Shown one piece after another: positions 35,417 to 44,456 of a stretch of 64,000 nucleotides of DNA. Position numbers and translations under genes: made by a program. A model generated the notes under the pieces. It was not told the origin of the DNA. It searched no databases and worked only from the letters and a program-made list of their open reading frames with translations. The DNA comes from Actinocorallia longicatena (GTDB taxonomy: Bacteria; Actinomycetota; Actinomycetes; Streptosporangiales; Streptosporangiaceae): positions 1 through 64,000 of the forward strand of contig NZ_BAAAUV010000018.1 in NCBI RefSeq assembly GCF_039534125.1, read 5' to 3'. Position 1 is the stretch's first letter. Each line of letters opens with the position of its first letter.

Positions 35417-35857
35417 ATGCCCGAGAAGATCCTCCGCACCGCCTTCACGGTGCCCGCGCCGCCGCGGGACGTCTACGACCATCTGATGAGGGCCGAGAAC
35501 TACATCGGGCTCTCCCCGCTCGTGGTGGCCGTCCATGACGTCGCCGCGGGCTCCTACGTGGCCGTCGAGCGCTTCAGGTTCCTCGGGTTCCTCACCCACG
35601 ACAACCACATCCGGGTCAGCCTGCTCGGCACCCCCGGCGAGGCGGTGTGGGGCGAGGTGAGAAGCCCGGGCGGCGTCGCCCTCGGCTACCGGTTCGCGCT
35701 GAGCGCCGTCCCGGAGGGGACGCTGATCGAGGACACCCTCACCCTCAGGACCCCGCCCGGGCTGCTCCGGTACGCCGCCCGGCAGGCGGGGGCCGTCCAG
35801 CGCAGCCGGGCGGTCATCCTCGCCGAACGCGCCCGGACCTTCGCCTCGGCACCCTGA
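35417..35857 (+). CDS. SRPBCC-superfamily protein
   Basis: 146-residue protein with the START/SRPBCC pattern: VPAPPRDVYDHLMRAENYIGLSPLV at the N-terminus, a run of beta strands (YVAVERFRFLG, GTLIEDTLTLRTP) and a long C-terminal helix. Members bind hydrophobic ligands or act as cyclases; no catalytic residues can be named here. The start is fixed by the -10 box six bases upstream. It converges with the acyltransferase gene, three bases away. Confidence 0.8.
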   Translation: MPEKILRTAFTVPAPPRDVYDHLMRAENYIGLSPLVVAVHDVAAGSYVAVERFRFLGFLTHDNHIRVSLLGTPGEAVWGEVRSPGGVALGYRFALSAVPEGTLIEDTLTLRTPPGLLRYAARQAGAVQRSRAVILAERARTFASAP

Positions 35858-35860
35858 GGC

Positions 35861-36886
35861 TCAGCCGGGCTCCCCGCGCGGGGCGACGGCGGAGGAGTTC
35901 TCGGCGATCCAGGCGTCGATGCGCTCCCACTGGGTGAACAGCCAGTCGGTCCGCTCCCGGCGGCCGGCGGGGATCGCTTCGGCGGGCACCCGCCACCACC
36001 GGGCGCGGACCACGAAGGTCAGCGGCAGTCCCTGCCAGACCGCCTTGAGCGAGTTGAGCCGCTCCAGGCCGGTGTGCGCGACGAACACCACGTCGGCCCC
36101 GGGTGCGGCCTCGACGGCGGCCAGCGCGCCGCCCGGACGCGGCGGCATGACGTTCCGCATCCGTGTCGCCCGCAGGGCCTGGTCGCGGCGGTTCAGCCGC
36201 AGCAGCCTGCGGATGGCGCGGCGGCGGCGCGGCGCGGTGAAGTTGCCCCCCTCGGGGAAGATCACCAGCGCGTCGGCGGGGCCCAGGCGGTCGGCCAGGC
36301 CGCCGATCTCCCCGGTCATGCCCGATCCGGCGCTCCGGACGAACACGTTGGGCAGCCGGCCCGCGGCGATGTCGATGCACGGGTCGAGCTGCAGGAAGTC
36401 CTTCATCACCAGCCGGGGGCGCCTGTGGTGATGGGTGAGCAGGTGGTGGACGAGGATCAGCGAGTCGCCGGGGCCCGCGTGCCGGCTCAGGACGATCAGC
36501 GGCGCGGGGTCCCGCTCCGGACCGGGCGCCTCCCACTCGCCCTCCACCTCGACCCTGAGGTTCAGATACCGCTCGCCCGCCCCGTACAGCCCGGCGATGT
36601 ACCGGCGGATGATCGAGTAGTGCCGCTCCCAGAGCCGCTCGGTGCGCACCCGGCCGCCCAGCGGGCTGCCCAGCCAGACCAGCGTGCACGCCGCGACCGC
36701 CCAGGTCTCGAAGAACACCCAGGCCAGGGCGAACCGCAGCAGCCGGATCGACCGGTACCTGCCGTCGCCCAGCAGCGACACCAGCCCGGCGAGCACCACG
36801 ACGGGCAGGAACAGGCAGGCGAGCACGACCGCCAGGATGGGCAGCACCGGCACGAACAGCACCCGCCGGACGGCCACCGGAGGCAT
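35861..36886 (-). CDS. 1-acylglycerol-3-phosphate acyltransferase-like membrane protein
   Basis: 341-residue PlsC-family acyltransferase. Two N-terminal membrane segments (residues ~10-32 and ~45-70) precede the catalytic block LSRHAGPGDSLI, which holds the HxxxxD motif, and VIFPEGGNFT, the second PlsC motif. It should acylate a lysophospholipid or similar acceptor at the membrane. ATG 36886 overlaps the patatin stop as TGATG, so the two lipid genes are coupled: one removes acyl chains and the other adds them. Confidence 0.88.
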   Translation of the reverse strand: MPPVAVRRVLFVPVLPILAVVLACLFLPVVVLAGLVSLLGDGRYRSIRLLRFALAWVFFETWAVAACTLVWLGSPLGGRVRTERLWERHYSIIRRYIAGLYGAGERYLNLRVEVEGEWEAPGPERDPAPLIVLSRHAGPGDSLILVHHLLTHHHRRPRLVMKDFLQLDPCIDIAAGRLPNVFVRSAGSGMTGEIGGLADRLGPADALVIFPEGGNFTAPRRRRAIRRLLRLNRRDQALRATRMRNVMPPRPGGALAAVEAAPGADVVFVAHTGLERLNSLKAVWQGLPLTFVVRARWWRVPAEAIPAGRRERTDWLFTQWERIDAWIAENSSAVAPRGEPG

Positions 36887-37713
36887 CACCGCGCTCGCCC
36901 TCCTTCGTCGAGGTAGGCGAGGCTGGCCCGGTAGGCGCGCTCGGTGTAGGCGTCCAGGGCCGACAGCGGACCCCGCCGCACCCCCTCCGGCCTGGCCCTC
37001 TCCGCCCCGGCGGGCAGCACATGGACCGTGACGCCCTCGGGCAGCGAGGCCATCTCCTCGAAGAACCGGTGCCGCCGCGCGATCTCGAAGGCCACGACCC
37101 CGACCTCCCAGGGCCGGCGCGGCGGCGTCAGCGGCCGTTCGATCCGGCCGACGTGCAGCACGTAGACCGTGGTGGCACCCAGTTCGACCGCGCGGCCGAC
37201 CGGGATGCTGTGCACCAGCCCGCCGTCGAAGTAGTGGCGGCCGCCGATGCGTACCGGCGGCAGCAGCCCCGGGACGGCGCAGGAGGCGAGGACCGCGGGC
37301 ACCAGCGGACCTTCGGAGAACCAGCGGGCCATGGCGGTCTCGACCCCGGCGGCCACGCACTGGAACGGGACGGCGAGCCCGCCGAAGTCCGTCACCGGAA
37401 GGACCTCCTCCAGCGCCTGCCAGAGCGGTTCCACCGGATGGAGATGGGTGCCGGACGCCGCCAGGGTCCTGATCCGCTTCCACGGCGACGCCGAGAACGC
37501 CCGCCGCGCCGCCGCCCCGGCCCACAGCTCGCGGAGCCGGTCCACGGCCTTGGCGGGATCGGCCGCCACGAACACCCCGTTGATCGCCCCGATCGATGTC
37601 CCGACCACCAGGTCGGGCCGGACGCCCCGCTCGTCCAGGGCGCGCAGCATCCCCAGCTCATGGGCGCCGAGCGCGCCCCCGCCGCCGAGCACGAACCCCA
37701 CTCGCTCCGCCAT
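36886..37713 (-). CDS. Patatin-like phospholipase
   Basis: 275-residue patatin-family serine acyl hydrolase. The oxyanion loop GGGGALGAHE (10-19), nucleophile Ser40 in GTSIG and the catalytic Asp in YFDGGLVHS give a complete Ser-Asp dyad. The fold ends with a C-terminal helical part. ATG 37713 is preceded by GGAGGG at six bases, better than the ATG 36 bases upstream. Coupled to the PlsC-like gene; together they may remodel membrane lipids. Confidence 0.92.
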   Translation of the reverse strand: MAERVGFVLGGGGALGAHELGMLRALDERGVRPDLVVGTSIGAINGVFVAADPAKAVDRLRELWAGAAARRAFSASPWKRIRTLAASGTHLHPVEPLWQALEEVLPVTDFGGLAVPFQCVAAGVETAMARWFSEGPLVPAVLASCAVPGLLPPVRIGGRHYFDGGLVHSIPVGRAVELGATTVYVLHVGRIERPLTPPRRPWEVGVVAFEIARRHRFFEEMASLPEGVTVHVLPAGAERARPEGVRRGPLSALDAYTERAYRASLAYLDEGGRAR

Positions 37714-37792
37714 GCCCGTCCCTCCGGCCCGCTCCAGTCCGCGAAACATCAGCCTCTATGCCCGGAACGCCCCGGTCCGAACGCCGGGCCGC

Positions 37793-37798
37793 TACCGT
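37793..37798 (+). promoter_or_regulatory. -10 box TACCGT for a leaderless gene
   Basis: TACCGT ends six bases before the ATG at 37805, with no ribosome site. Confidence 0.5.
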
Positions 37799-37804
37799 GG
37801 CCGC

Positions 37805-38518
37805 ATGATCGACGGAGTGCGGAGCCTGCAACGCGGACAGGTCACCGAGACGGAGCTGCGCGAGGCCGCGGAGCTGTTCCGCGAGGCCCACAAGACCGAG
37901 CGGATGATCGGCGCGCTGGACGAGATCGCGGACTACGTGACCGACGTCCTGTTCGCCGACGGAGGACTGGACGTCCCCGGCGACCTGGACCTCACCGGAG
38001 AGGGCGTCCATCTCCTCGTCGTCCGCGGCGACCTCACGGTCGGCGGCTGCTACGGCGACGGCGACGATCCCGAGTCCTTCCTTCTCGTCACCGGCGACAT
38101 GCGGGCCAAGGACGTCGTCACCGCGGGCTGGCTGGAGGTGCACGGAGACCTGCGCACCGGCCGCCTCATCGGCGACTACAACGACTGCTCGGCCCTGGTC
38201 GGCGGCGACGTGCACGCCACCCTCTTCTACGGCGAGGAGCACTGGTTCGACATCGGCGGCCGGGTGCACGCGGACGTCGTCGTGGGCCGTCCGAGGATGC
38301 CGTCCGGCGCGCCGCGGGGGATCGAACTCGACGACGTCCGGCTCCTGGAGCACTTCGACCGCGACCTCCTGCGCGTCCACGAGTCCACCGGCGACGACGG
38401 CGCCACGGAACTGGAGGTCGACGGCTTCGCCGACTTCCACGCCCTCAAACGCCTGGTGAGAGCGGGGAAGCCGACGAGGTCGGAGAACGTCCCGGCGGAT
38501 CAGGTGCCGGGGACGTAG
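37805..38518 (+). CDS. Hypothetical protein with beta-helix-like repeats
   Basis: 237 residues, acidic. After an N-terminal helical region (EAAELFREAHKTERMIGALDE) comes a run of GDL-x(10-14)-GDL spaced strands: VPGDLDLTG, VVRGDLTVGG, LVTGDMRAKD, EVHGDLRTGR, LVGGDVHATL, DIGGRVHADV. This periodicity looks like a right-handed beta-helix, as in bactofilin-like or polymer-forming proteins, but I do not recognise a named family. Start fixed by the -10 box. Its last 19 bases overlap the 3' end of the convergent ricin-like gene. Confidence 0.75.
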   Translation: MIDGVRSLQRGQVTETELREAAELFREAHKTERMIGALDEIADYVTDVLFADGGLDVPGDLDLTGEGVHLLVVRGDLTVGGCYGDGDDPESFLLVTGDMRAKDVVTAGWLEVHGDLRTGRLIGDYNDCSALVGGDVHATLFYGEEHWFDIGGRVHADVVVGRPRMPSGAPRGIELDDVRLLEHFDRDLLRVHESTGDDGATELEVDGFADFHALKRLVRAGKPTRSENVPADQVPGT

Positions 38519-39039
38519 ACCAGGCGGAACTGCTGGTTGGGGCCGCCGTGGCAGGGATACTGGATGATGAGCGTGTCGTCGGCGGTGCCGGCTTCGAGGG
38601 CGTCCATGCACTGGTCGCTGAAGTCCGACCTCCAGGTGACCGGGAGGCCGGCCCACATGGCGTCGTGGTTCGACGAGCGCCAGATGGGGCGCCGGCCGGT
38701 CAGGTCGCCGGTGGTGTCGTTGCAGTACTGCTGGCGCAGGACGCTGTCGCCGCCGATCGGCGCCAGCAGGCACAGGTGCGAGTTGCGGTTGTACAGGACG
38801 CGGTGGGTGCCGGAGCCTTCGATCTTCCAGTGCTGGGCGCCGAGGTTCCCCGACGTCCGCTGGACCATGGCGGCGCCCGTCGCCTTCGACTCGTTGTAGG
38901 GCATGACGGCCTTGCCGCTGTCGACGTTGATCAGCCAGTAGAACGGACCGGGCCCGGCGTGGGCGGGCGTCGCCGCCACGGCCGGGACCACGGCGCCGAT
39001 CGCGACCGCGGCCATCAGGGTGCTGAGGGACCTGCGCAT
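38500..39039 (-). CDS. Secreted ricin-B-like (beta-trefoil) protein
   Basis: 179 residues. Signal peptide to about residue 28 (ATPAHA). The mature part reads as a beta-trefoil lectin: YWLINVDSGKAVMPYN, GAQHWKIEGSGTHRVLYNRNSHLCLL, QQYCND and a final PNQQFRLVYV, where the QxF replaces the usual QxW. Likely binds carbohydrate outside the cell. Strong GAGGAGAAG ribosome site before ATG 39039. No enzymatic domain is attached. Confidence 0.82.
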   Translation of the reverse strand: MRRSLSTLMAAVAIGAVVPAVAATPAHAGPGPFYWLINVDSGKAVMPYNESKATGAAMVQRTSGNLGAQHWKIEGSGTHRVLYNRNSHLCLLAPIGGDSVLRQQYCNDTTGDLTGRRPIWRSSNHDAMWAGLPVTWRSDFSDQCMDALEAGTADDTLIIQYPCHGGPNQQFRLVYVPGT

Positions 39040-39106
39040 TTCTTCTCCTCGGATGTCGGTGCTGACGTCCACGAGCCTCGCCGGGAGGGGCGTCCCGGCG
39101 GATCGG

Positions 39107-39138
39107 CGGTACCTACCGAGTTAGCGTCCTACGTAGGA
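39107..39138. promoter_or_regulatory. Two palindromes upstream of the LAL gene
   Basis: CGGTA-CC-TACCG (39107-39118) and the perfect 12-base TCCTACGTAGGA (39127-39138) lie between the divergent ricin-like and LAL genes. They may be binding sites for a regulator, possibly the LAL protein itself. Confidence 0.4.
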
Positions 39139-39190
39139 ACGGGGCGAAATGCCCGTGGTGGCACCGATGCCGGAGCGGTGCGGCGGTGCC

Positions 39191-39196
39191 GATACT
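39191..39196 (+). promoter_or_regulatory. -10-like box GATACT before a LAL gene
   Basis: GATACT lies six bases before the ATG at 39203, fitting a leaderless start although the first base departs from TAnnnT. Confidence 0.4.
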
Positions 39197-39202
39197 GGGC
39201 GC

Positions 39203-41896
39203 ATGTCTTACCTCGTGGGGAGGGCCGGGGAGATCGCCCTCGTCCGCGGCCTGGTCGCCGATGTGCGCGAGGGCCGCGGCAGGGCGCTGCTCGTCGCGGG
39301 GGAGGCCGGGGTCGGCAAGTCCCGGCTGCTGTCGGAGGCCGTCCGGCTCGCCGGGGGAGCGGGCCTGGCAGTCCTCAGGGGACGGGCCGTCGCCGGAGCC
39401 GGGGCCTACCGGCCACTCGCCGAGGCCCTGGGCGGGGTGCTGCGGGACGAACCCGCCGTCGGCGGTGAGGAGCTGCGCGCCTATCGTCCGGCGTTCGGGC
39501 GGATGCTGCCCTGCTGGACCGGGGAGAGCGGGGAGAGCGGGCCGTTCGGCGGACTCGACCAGGTCGTCGTGCTGGCCGAGGGGCTGCTGCGGCTGCTGCG
39601 GGCGCTCAACGACGGGCGCGGCTGCCTGCTCGTCCTGGAGGATCTGCACTGGGCCGACGCGGACACGATGGCCGTCCTCGACTACCTGGCGGCGACCGTC
39701 CGGGACTGCCCGGTGCTGCTGGCCGGGTCCGTCCGGGACGAGGAGCGTCCGCCGCCGCGGTGGGCGCACACCGTGCGCCTCGACCGGCTGGACGAGGCCG
39801 GCACGCTGGAGCTCGCCCGCCGCCGTGCGGGCGGTGTCCTGGCACCCGAGCTGCGGCGGCTGGTGCTGGACCAGTCCGACGGGCTGCCGTTCCTGGTCGA
39901 GGAGCTGGTCGCGGGCGGTCCGGGGGTGCCGCCGACCCTGGCCGGCATGGTCGCGGAGCTTCTCGGCGGGCTGCCGGACGGATGGCGCGGCGTGCTCCAG
40001 ACGGCCGCGGTGCTCGGCGGCGATCCCGACTGGACCCTGCTGGACGCCGTCACCGGGGCGGGCGAGGACACCGTTCTGGCCGCGCTGCGGGCGGCCCAGC
40101 CCCGCCTCGTCGTGCCGGAGGGGGAGGCGCTGCGGTGGCGGCACGCGCTGACCAGGGACGCGGTCCTGGAGACGCTGACCCCGCCGGAACGGGCCGTGCT
40201 CGCCCGCCGCTCCGCTGAGGCCCTGCTCGCCCGGCCGGGCAGGGGGGTGCGCGCCGCCGAGCTGCTCACCGCCTCCGGAGAGGGGGACCGCGCCGCCGCC
40301 GTCTACCTGCGGCTCGCCCGCGAGAACCGGGAGCGCGGCGCGCTGCGCGACGCCTGGACGCTGCTGGAGCGCGCGGGCGACGGCGTCGCCGTGACGGTGG
40401 AGCGCGTCCGGCTGCTGACCCTGCTCGGCCGGGCCGCCGAGGCGCTGGCGGAGGGCTCGGCGGCCCTGGACGAGGCCACCGGCGACGACCATGCCCGGCT
40501 GTGCGTCAGCCTGGCCGAGGCGGCGATCGTGATGCGCGCCTGGGATGACGGCGCGGCCTTCCTGCGCAGGTCGGGGCGTCCCGACGACCCGCACGCCCTG
40601 GTCCTCGCCGCGGACATGGCGTTCGGCCCGGGCGATCTGGCCCGCGCGGCCGACCTGGCCAGGGCCGCCATCGACCGGTCGGAGGGGGATCCGGAGGTGC
40701 GCTGCCGCGCGCTGGTGGTCCTCGGCCGGTGCCTCCTGCGGCAGGACGTGGCGGCGGCGCGGGCCGTCCACGAGAAGGCGGTGCAGCTCGCCGCCGAACA
40801 CGGGCTGCGGCCCTGGCGGGTCACCGCGCTGATCAATCTGGCCACCGTGGACCTGACCGAGGGCCCCGTGGTGCCGCTGCTGGCGGAGGCCAGGGAGCTG
40901 GCCGTCAGGACCGGACGGCTCGCCGAGGTGATCGTCACCGAGCTGCTGCGGATGGAGGGCGTCCTGCTGACCGAGGGGCCGCGCGCGGCCGAACCGGCGG
41001 CGCTGGAGGCGGCCGAGCAGGCCGGACGCCTGCGGCTGCCGACGCTCCAGGCGGTGGCCGAGACGATCGTCGCGCAGGCCCGCGCCGACGACGGCGACGC
41101 CGAGGGCATGCGGGCGGCGCTGGTGGCGGCCGCGGGCCGTCCCGGCGGACCCGTGGAGATCGCCGCGGCCGTTCCGCTGGTCGAAGGGCATCTCCGGCTG
41201 GTGAGCGGGGATCTCGACGCTGCGGCCGCCCTTTTCGACGAGGGGGTGGCGCTGCTGCGCGGGCACCGGCAGGCGGCGCCGGTCTGGCACTGGGGCCTGT
41301 GGGCGCTGCTGCGCACCGTGACCGGCACCGGGGGCGAGGAGGCCCGCGCCGAGCTCCGCGGCTCCTATCCGGCGCTGCGGCGGGCGAACCTCGGCGTCCT
41401 GCACTACGCCGACGCGGTCGCGGCGGGCCGGGCGGGCGGCAAGGCGGAAGCGGCCGCGCTGATGGCCTCCGGCGACGCGCTGCTGGCCGAGCACCACTGG
41501 TGGCGCCGCCTGTGCCGGACGCTCGCGATGCGCTCGGCCCTCGACGACGGCTGGTACGACCCGGTCCCCGTCCTCCGCGCCGATCTGGCCGCCTTCGAGG
41601 ACGCCGGTGACGTCCGTCCGGCCCGCCTGGCCCGCGACCTCCTGCGCCGCGCGGGCGTACCGGCCCGCCGGGCCCGCGGCAGGACGCCCGTCCCGGCCGC
41701 CCTCCGCACGGCGGGCGTCACGAGCCGTGAGACCGAGGTCCTGGCCCTGGTCGCCGAGGGCCTGACCAACCGGCAGATCGCCGAGCGCCTGTTCCTGTCC
41801 CCCCGGACGGTCGACACCCACGTGGCCAGCCTCCTCGCCAAGACCGGCACCACCGCCCGCGCCGAGCTCCGCGCCCTCGCACGTACAGTCGTTTGA
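39203..41896 (+). CDS. LAL-type LuxR-family regulator
   Basis: 897-residue large ATP-binding regulator of the LuxR family. Walker A GEAGVGKS is at 33-40 and Walker B CLLVLEDLHWADAD at about 145-158. A long helical TPR-like region follows, and the last ~60 residues form a LuxR helix-turn-helix (VTSRETEVLALVAEGLTNRQIAERL). Such STAND proteins use ATP binding and a sensor region to switch DNA binding. First of three LAL genes in a row, followed after 38 bases by the next. Target and inducer unknown. Confidence 0.92.
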   Translation: MSYLVGRAGEIALVRGLVADVREGRGRALLVAGEAGVGKSRLLSEAVRLAGGAGLAVLRGRAVAGAGAYRPLAEALGGVLRDEPAVGGEELRAYRPAFGRMLPCWTGESGESGPFGGLDQVVVLAEGLLRLLRALNDGRGCLLVLEDLHWADADTMAVLDYLAATVRDCPVLLAGSVRDEERPPPRWAHTVRLDRLDEAGTLELARRRAGGVLAPELRRLVLDQSDGLPFLVEELVAGGPGVPPTLAGMVAELLGGLPDGWRGVLQTAAVLGGDPDWTLLDAVTGAGEDTVLAALRAAQPRLVVPEGEALRWRHALTRDAVLETLTPPERAVLARRSAEALLARPGRGVRAAELLTASGEGDRAAAVYLRLARENRERGALRDAWTLLERAGDGVAVTVERVRLLTLLGRAAEALAEGSAALDEATGDDHARLCVSLAEAAIVMRAWDDGAAFLRRSGRPDDPHALVLAADMAFGPGDLARAADLARAAIDRSEGDPEVRCRALVVLGRCLLRQDVAAARAVHEKAVQLAAEHGLRPWRVTALINLATVDLTEGPVVPLLAEARELAVRTGRLAEVIVTELLRMEGVLLTEGPRAAEPAALEAAEQAGRLRLPTLQAVAETIVAQARADDGDAEGMRAALVAAAGRPGGPVEIAAAVPLVEGHLRLVSGDLDAAAALFDEGVALLRGHRQAAPVWHWGLWALLRTVTGTGGEEARAELRGSYPALRRANLGVLHYADAVAAGRAGGKAEAAALMASGDALLAEHHWWRRLCRTLAMRSALDDGWYDPVPVLRADLAAFEDAGDVRPARLARDLLRRAGVPARRARGRTPVPAALRTAGVTSRETEVLALVAEGLTNRQIAERLFLSPRTVDTHVASLLAKTGTTARAELRALARTVV

Positions 41897-41922
41897 CCTA
41901 ATCATCCTCCGGAGAGGGCGAC

Positions 41923-41928
41923 TACCTT
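41923..41928 (+). promoter_or_regulatory. -10 box TACCTT for a leaderless gene
   Basis: TACCTT ends six bases before the ATG at 41935, giving the second LAL gene its own promoter. Confidence 0.5.
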
Positions 41929-41934
41929 GCCCTG

Positions 41935-44454
41935 ATGAGCAGTGCGTTGTTCGGACGGGACACCGAGGTCCTGGCCCTGAGGAAGACGATCGAACAGGTC
42001 TCCGACGGAGGCCGGTGCCTCGTCCTCCTCGGAGATCCCGGCATCGGCAAGACGGCCCTGCTGCACGCCGCCAGGGAGATCGTCCGTGCGGAGGGCTTCC
42101 GGCTGCTGACGGCCGTCGGCGTGCAGTCGGAGGCGCAGCTCCCGTTCGCGGGACTGCACCAGGTGCTGAGCCCGCTGCTGCGGCAGGGGGCGGGACCGCA
42201 GGGCCGGCGCCCGCGGGCGCTGCTGACGGCGTTCGGCCTGGCGGAGGGGGAGCGGCCGGACATCTTCGGCGTCGCCGTGGCGGCGGTGGACCTGCTCGGC
42301 GAGGCCGCCGCCGAGCGGCCCGTCGCCGTCCTGGTCGACGACGTGCAGTGGCTGGACGCCCAGAGCCAGGAGGTCCTCACCTTCATCGCGCACCGCCGCG
42401 CACCGCTGAGGATCGTCGTCATCGGGACCGTCAGGACCGGGTACCCGGGTCCCTTCGTCTCCGCGGACCTGCCCGAGCTGGTGGTCTCCGGCGTCGGCGT
42501 CGACGCCGCCGAGGAGATCCTGCGCGGTCCGGCCGGGGTCGCCGGTGTGGACGACCGGCGCCGCATCAGGGAGCAGGCCCAGGGGAATCCGCTGGCCCTG
42601 CTCGAGCTTCCCGAGACCCTCGCGGGGGCGGGGTTCCCGGAGGCTCAGGACTGGCAGCCGCTCACGGCCCGGCTGGAGCGGGCGTTCGGCGGCCGGGTCG
42701 CCGAGCTGGACCCGGCCGCCCGCGACGCGCTGCTGATCGCGGCCGTCGACACCGGCGACGACGTCGCGGAGATCCTCTCCGCCACGGAGGTGCTGCGCGG
42801 ATCCCCGGTCACCGCAGGGGTCCTCCGCACCGCCGTGGAGGCGGGACTGGTCGGGATCGAGGGCGATCGCCTGGAGCTGCGCCACCCGCTGGTGCGCTCG
42901 GGGGTGCTCCAGGCCGAGTCGCTGGAGCGCAGGCAGGCCGCCCACGCGGCCGTCGCCGCGGTGCTGGGCGCCGACCCGTACCGGCGCGCCTGGCACCGGG
43001 GACAGTCGATCGTCGGTCCTGACGACGAGATCGCCGACGAGCTGGAGACGAGCGCGGTGCTGGCCGCCGGCCGGGGCGCGGTCATGTCCGCGATCGGCCT
43101 GCTGCAGCGGTCGGCACAGTTGACCGGCGCCTCGGCCCGGCGCGGGCACCGGCTGCTGGTGGCGGCGGAGCACGCCTTCAGCGTGGGCCGGCAGGACCAG
43201 GTGGGCCTCCTGGTGACGGCCGCGGAGCGATGCGACCTGTCCGAACTCGACTGGGCACGGGCGCAGTGGCTGCGGGAGATCTTCCACGACGGGGTGCCGG
43301 GCGACGCCGCACGGGTGCACCAGCTCTGCGGCGTGGCACGGCAGGCCGGGGCGGCGGGCGACGGCGACCTGACCCTGAACCTGCTGCTCGGGGCGGCGCT
43401 GCGGTGCTGGTGGGCCGATACGGGGCCGGCCGCGCGGGCCGACGTCGCCGCCACCGCGAAGGCGACGTCCGGCGGCACCCGCGATCCCCGGTACGTCGCG
43501 ACGCTCGCGCTCGCCGAGCCCGTGGCCGAATGCGAAGCCGTCGTGGGCCTGCTCTCCGAGGTCCGCCCGGCGGAGATCACCGACGGTGACGCGCTCCGCG
43601 TCCTCGGCATCGCCGCCACCGCGATCGGAGACCCGGTCCGCAGCCTGTCCTTCCTCGAACGGGCGGAGGCGCTGCTGCGGAGACAGGGACGGCTGGCGCT
43701 GCTGTCCCAGGTGCTCTCGCTCTGCGTCGTCAACCGGCTGGAGACCGGCGACTGGGAGGGCGCGCAGGCCGCCGCGGGGGAGGGGGAACGGCTGGCGAAG
43801 GAGACGGGGCAGCCGATCTGGCGGGCGGGAGCCCTCGCCTGCGACGCCCTGAGCAGCGCGTTGCGGGGCGAAACCGACCAGGCGCTCAGCTACGCGGCCG
43901 AGGTCGAGGCGGCGGCGAGTCGTCAGCGGCTGACCCATCTGCTGTCGATGACGCAACTGGCGAAGGGGATCGCGCTGTCCGCCGCCGGGCGGCACGTCCA
44001 GGCCTACCGGGAGCTGGCGAGGGCGTTCGACGCCGGCGATCCGAGCTTCCATCCGCGGGAGCGGTTCGGCGCGGTGATGTTCCTCGCGGAGGCGGCGATC
44101 GAGGCGGGCCGTGAGGCCGACGCGCGAGCCGTCGTGGCCGACCTGTCGCGGCTGACAACGAGCACCCATTCGCCCCTTTTGGCCGTTTATCTCCGTTATG
44201 CTCGTGCAGTGCTCAGCGATGACGCCACCGCCGATCCGCTCTACGCGGAGATGATGAACCAGGATTTCACCGGGTGGCCCTGGGCCCGGGCCTGCGCGCT
44301 GCTGGCGCACGGCGGCCGCCTGCGCCGGCTCGGGCGGCACACGGAGGCGGTCGCCGCGCTGAGACCGGCCGTCGCCGAGCTCGACCGCATCGGCGCCGGA
44401 CCATGGGCCGGCCGGGCGCGGGCCGAACTCCGGGCCGCCGCGGGCGGACTCTGA
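41935..44454 (+). CDS. LAL-like STAND ATPase lacking the LuxR DNA-binding domain
   Basis: 839 residues. Walker A GDPGIGKT is at 33-40 and Walker B VAVLVDDVQWLDAQ at about 127-140. The long sensor region is clearly paralogous to the next protein (shared HDGVPGDA, RCWWADTGPAAR, and DWEGAQ/DWEHAW stretches). The protein stops at RAELRAAAGGL, exactly where the neighbour continues into its LuxR helix-turn-helix, so the DNA-binding domain is absent. The next ATG is two bases past the stop. It may be a co-regulator or inhibitor acting through the paralogue. A one-frame change at the end does not restore a helix-turn-helix, since the downstream sequence is the next gene. Confidence 0.88.
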   Translation: MSSALFGRDTEVLALRKTIEQVSDGGRCLVLLGDPGIGKTALLHAAREIVRAEGFRLLTAVGVQSEAQLPFAGLHQVLSPLLRQGAGPQGRRPRALLTAFGLAEGERPDIFGVAVAAVDLLGEAAAERPVAVLVDDVQWLDAQSQEVLTFIAHRRAPLRIVVIGTVRTGYPGPFVSADLPELVVSGVGVDAAEEILRGPAGVAGVDDRRRIREQAQGNPLALLELPETLAGAGFPEAQDWQPLTARLERAFGGRVAELDPAARDALLIAAVDTGDDVAEILSATEVLRGSPVTAGVLRTAVEAGLVGIEGDRLELRHPLVRSGVLQAESLERRQAAHAAVAAVLGADPYRRAWHRGQSIVGPDDEIADELETSAVLAAGRGAVMSAIGLLQRSAQLTGASARRGHRLLVAAEHAFSVGRQDQVGLLVTAAERCDLSELDWARAQWLREIFHDGVPGDAARVHQLCGVARQAGAAGDGDLTLNLLLGAALRCWWADTGPAARADVAATAKATSGGTRDPRYVATLALAEPVAECEAVVGLLSEVRPAEITDGDALRVLGIAATAIGDPVRSLSFLERAEALLRRQGRLALLSQVLSLCVVNRLETGDWEGAQAAAGEGERLAKETGQPIWRAGALACDALSSALRGETDQALSYAAEVEAAASRQRLTHLLSMTQLAKGIALSAAGRHVQAYRELARAFDAGDPSFHPRERFGAVMFLAEAAIEAGREADARAVVADLSRLTTSTHSPLLAVYLRYARAVLSDDATADPLYAEMMNQDFTGWPWARACALLAHGGRLRRLGRHTEAVAALRPAVAELDRIGAGPWAGRARAELRAAAGGL

Positions 44455-44456
44455 GA

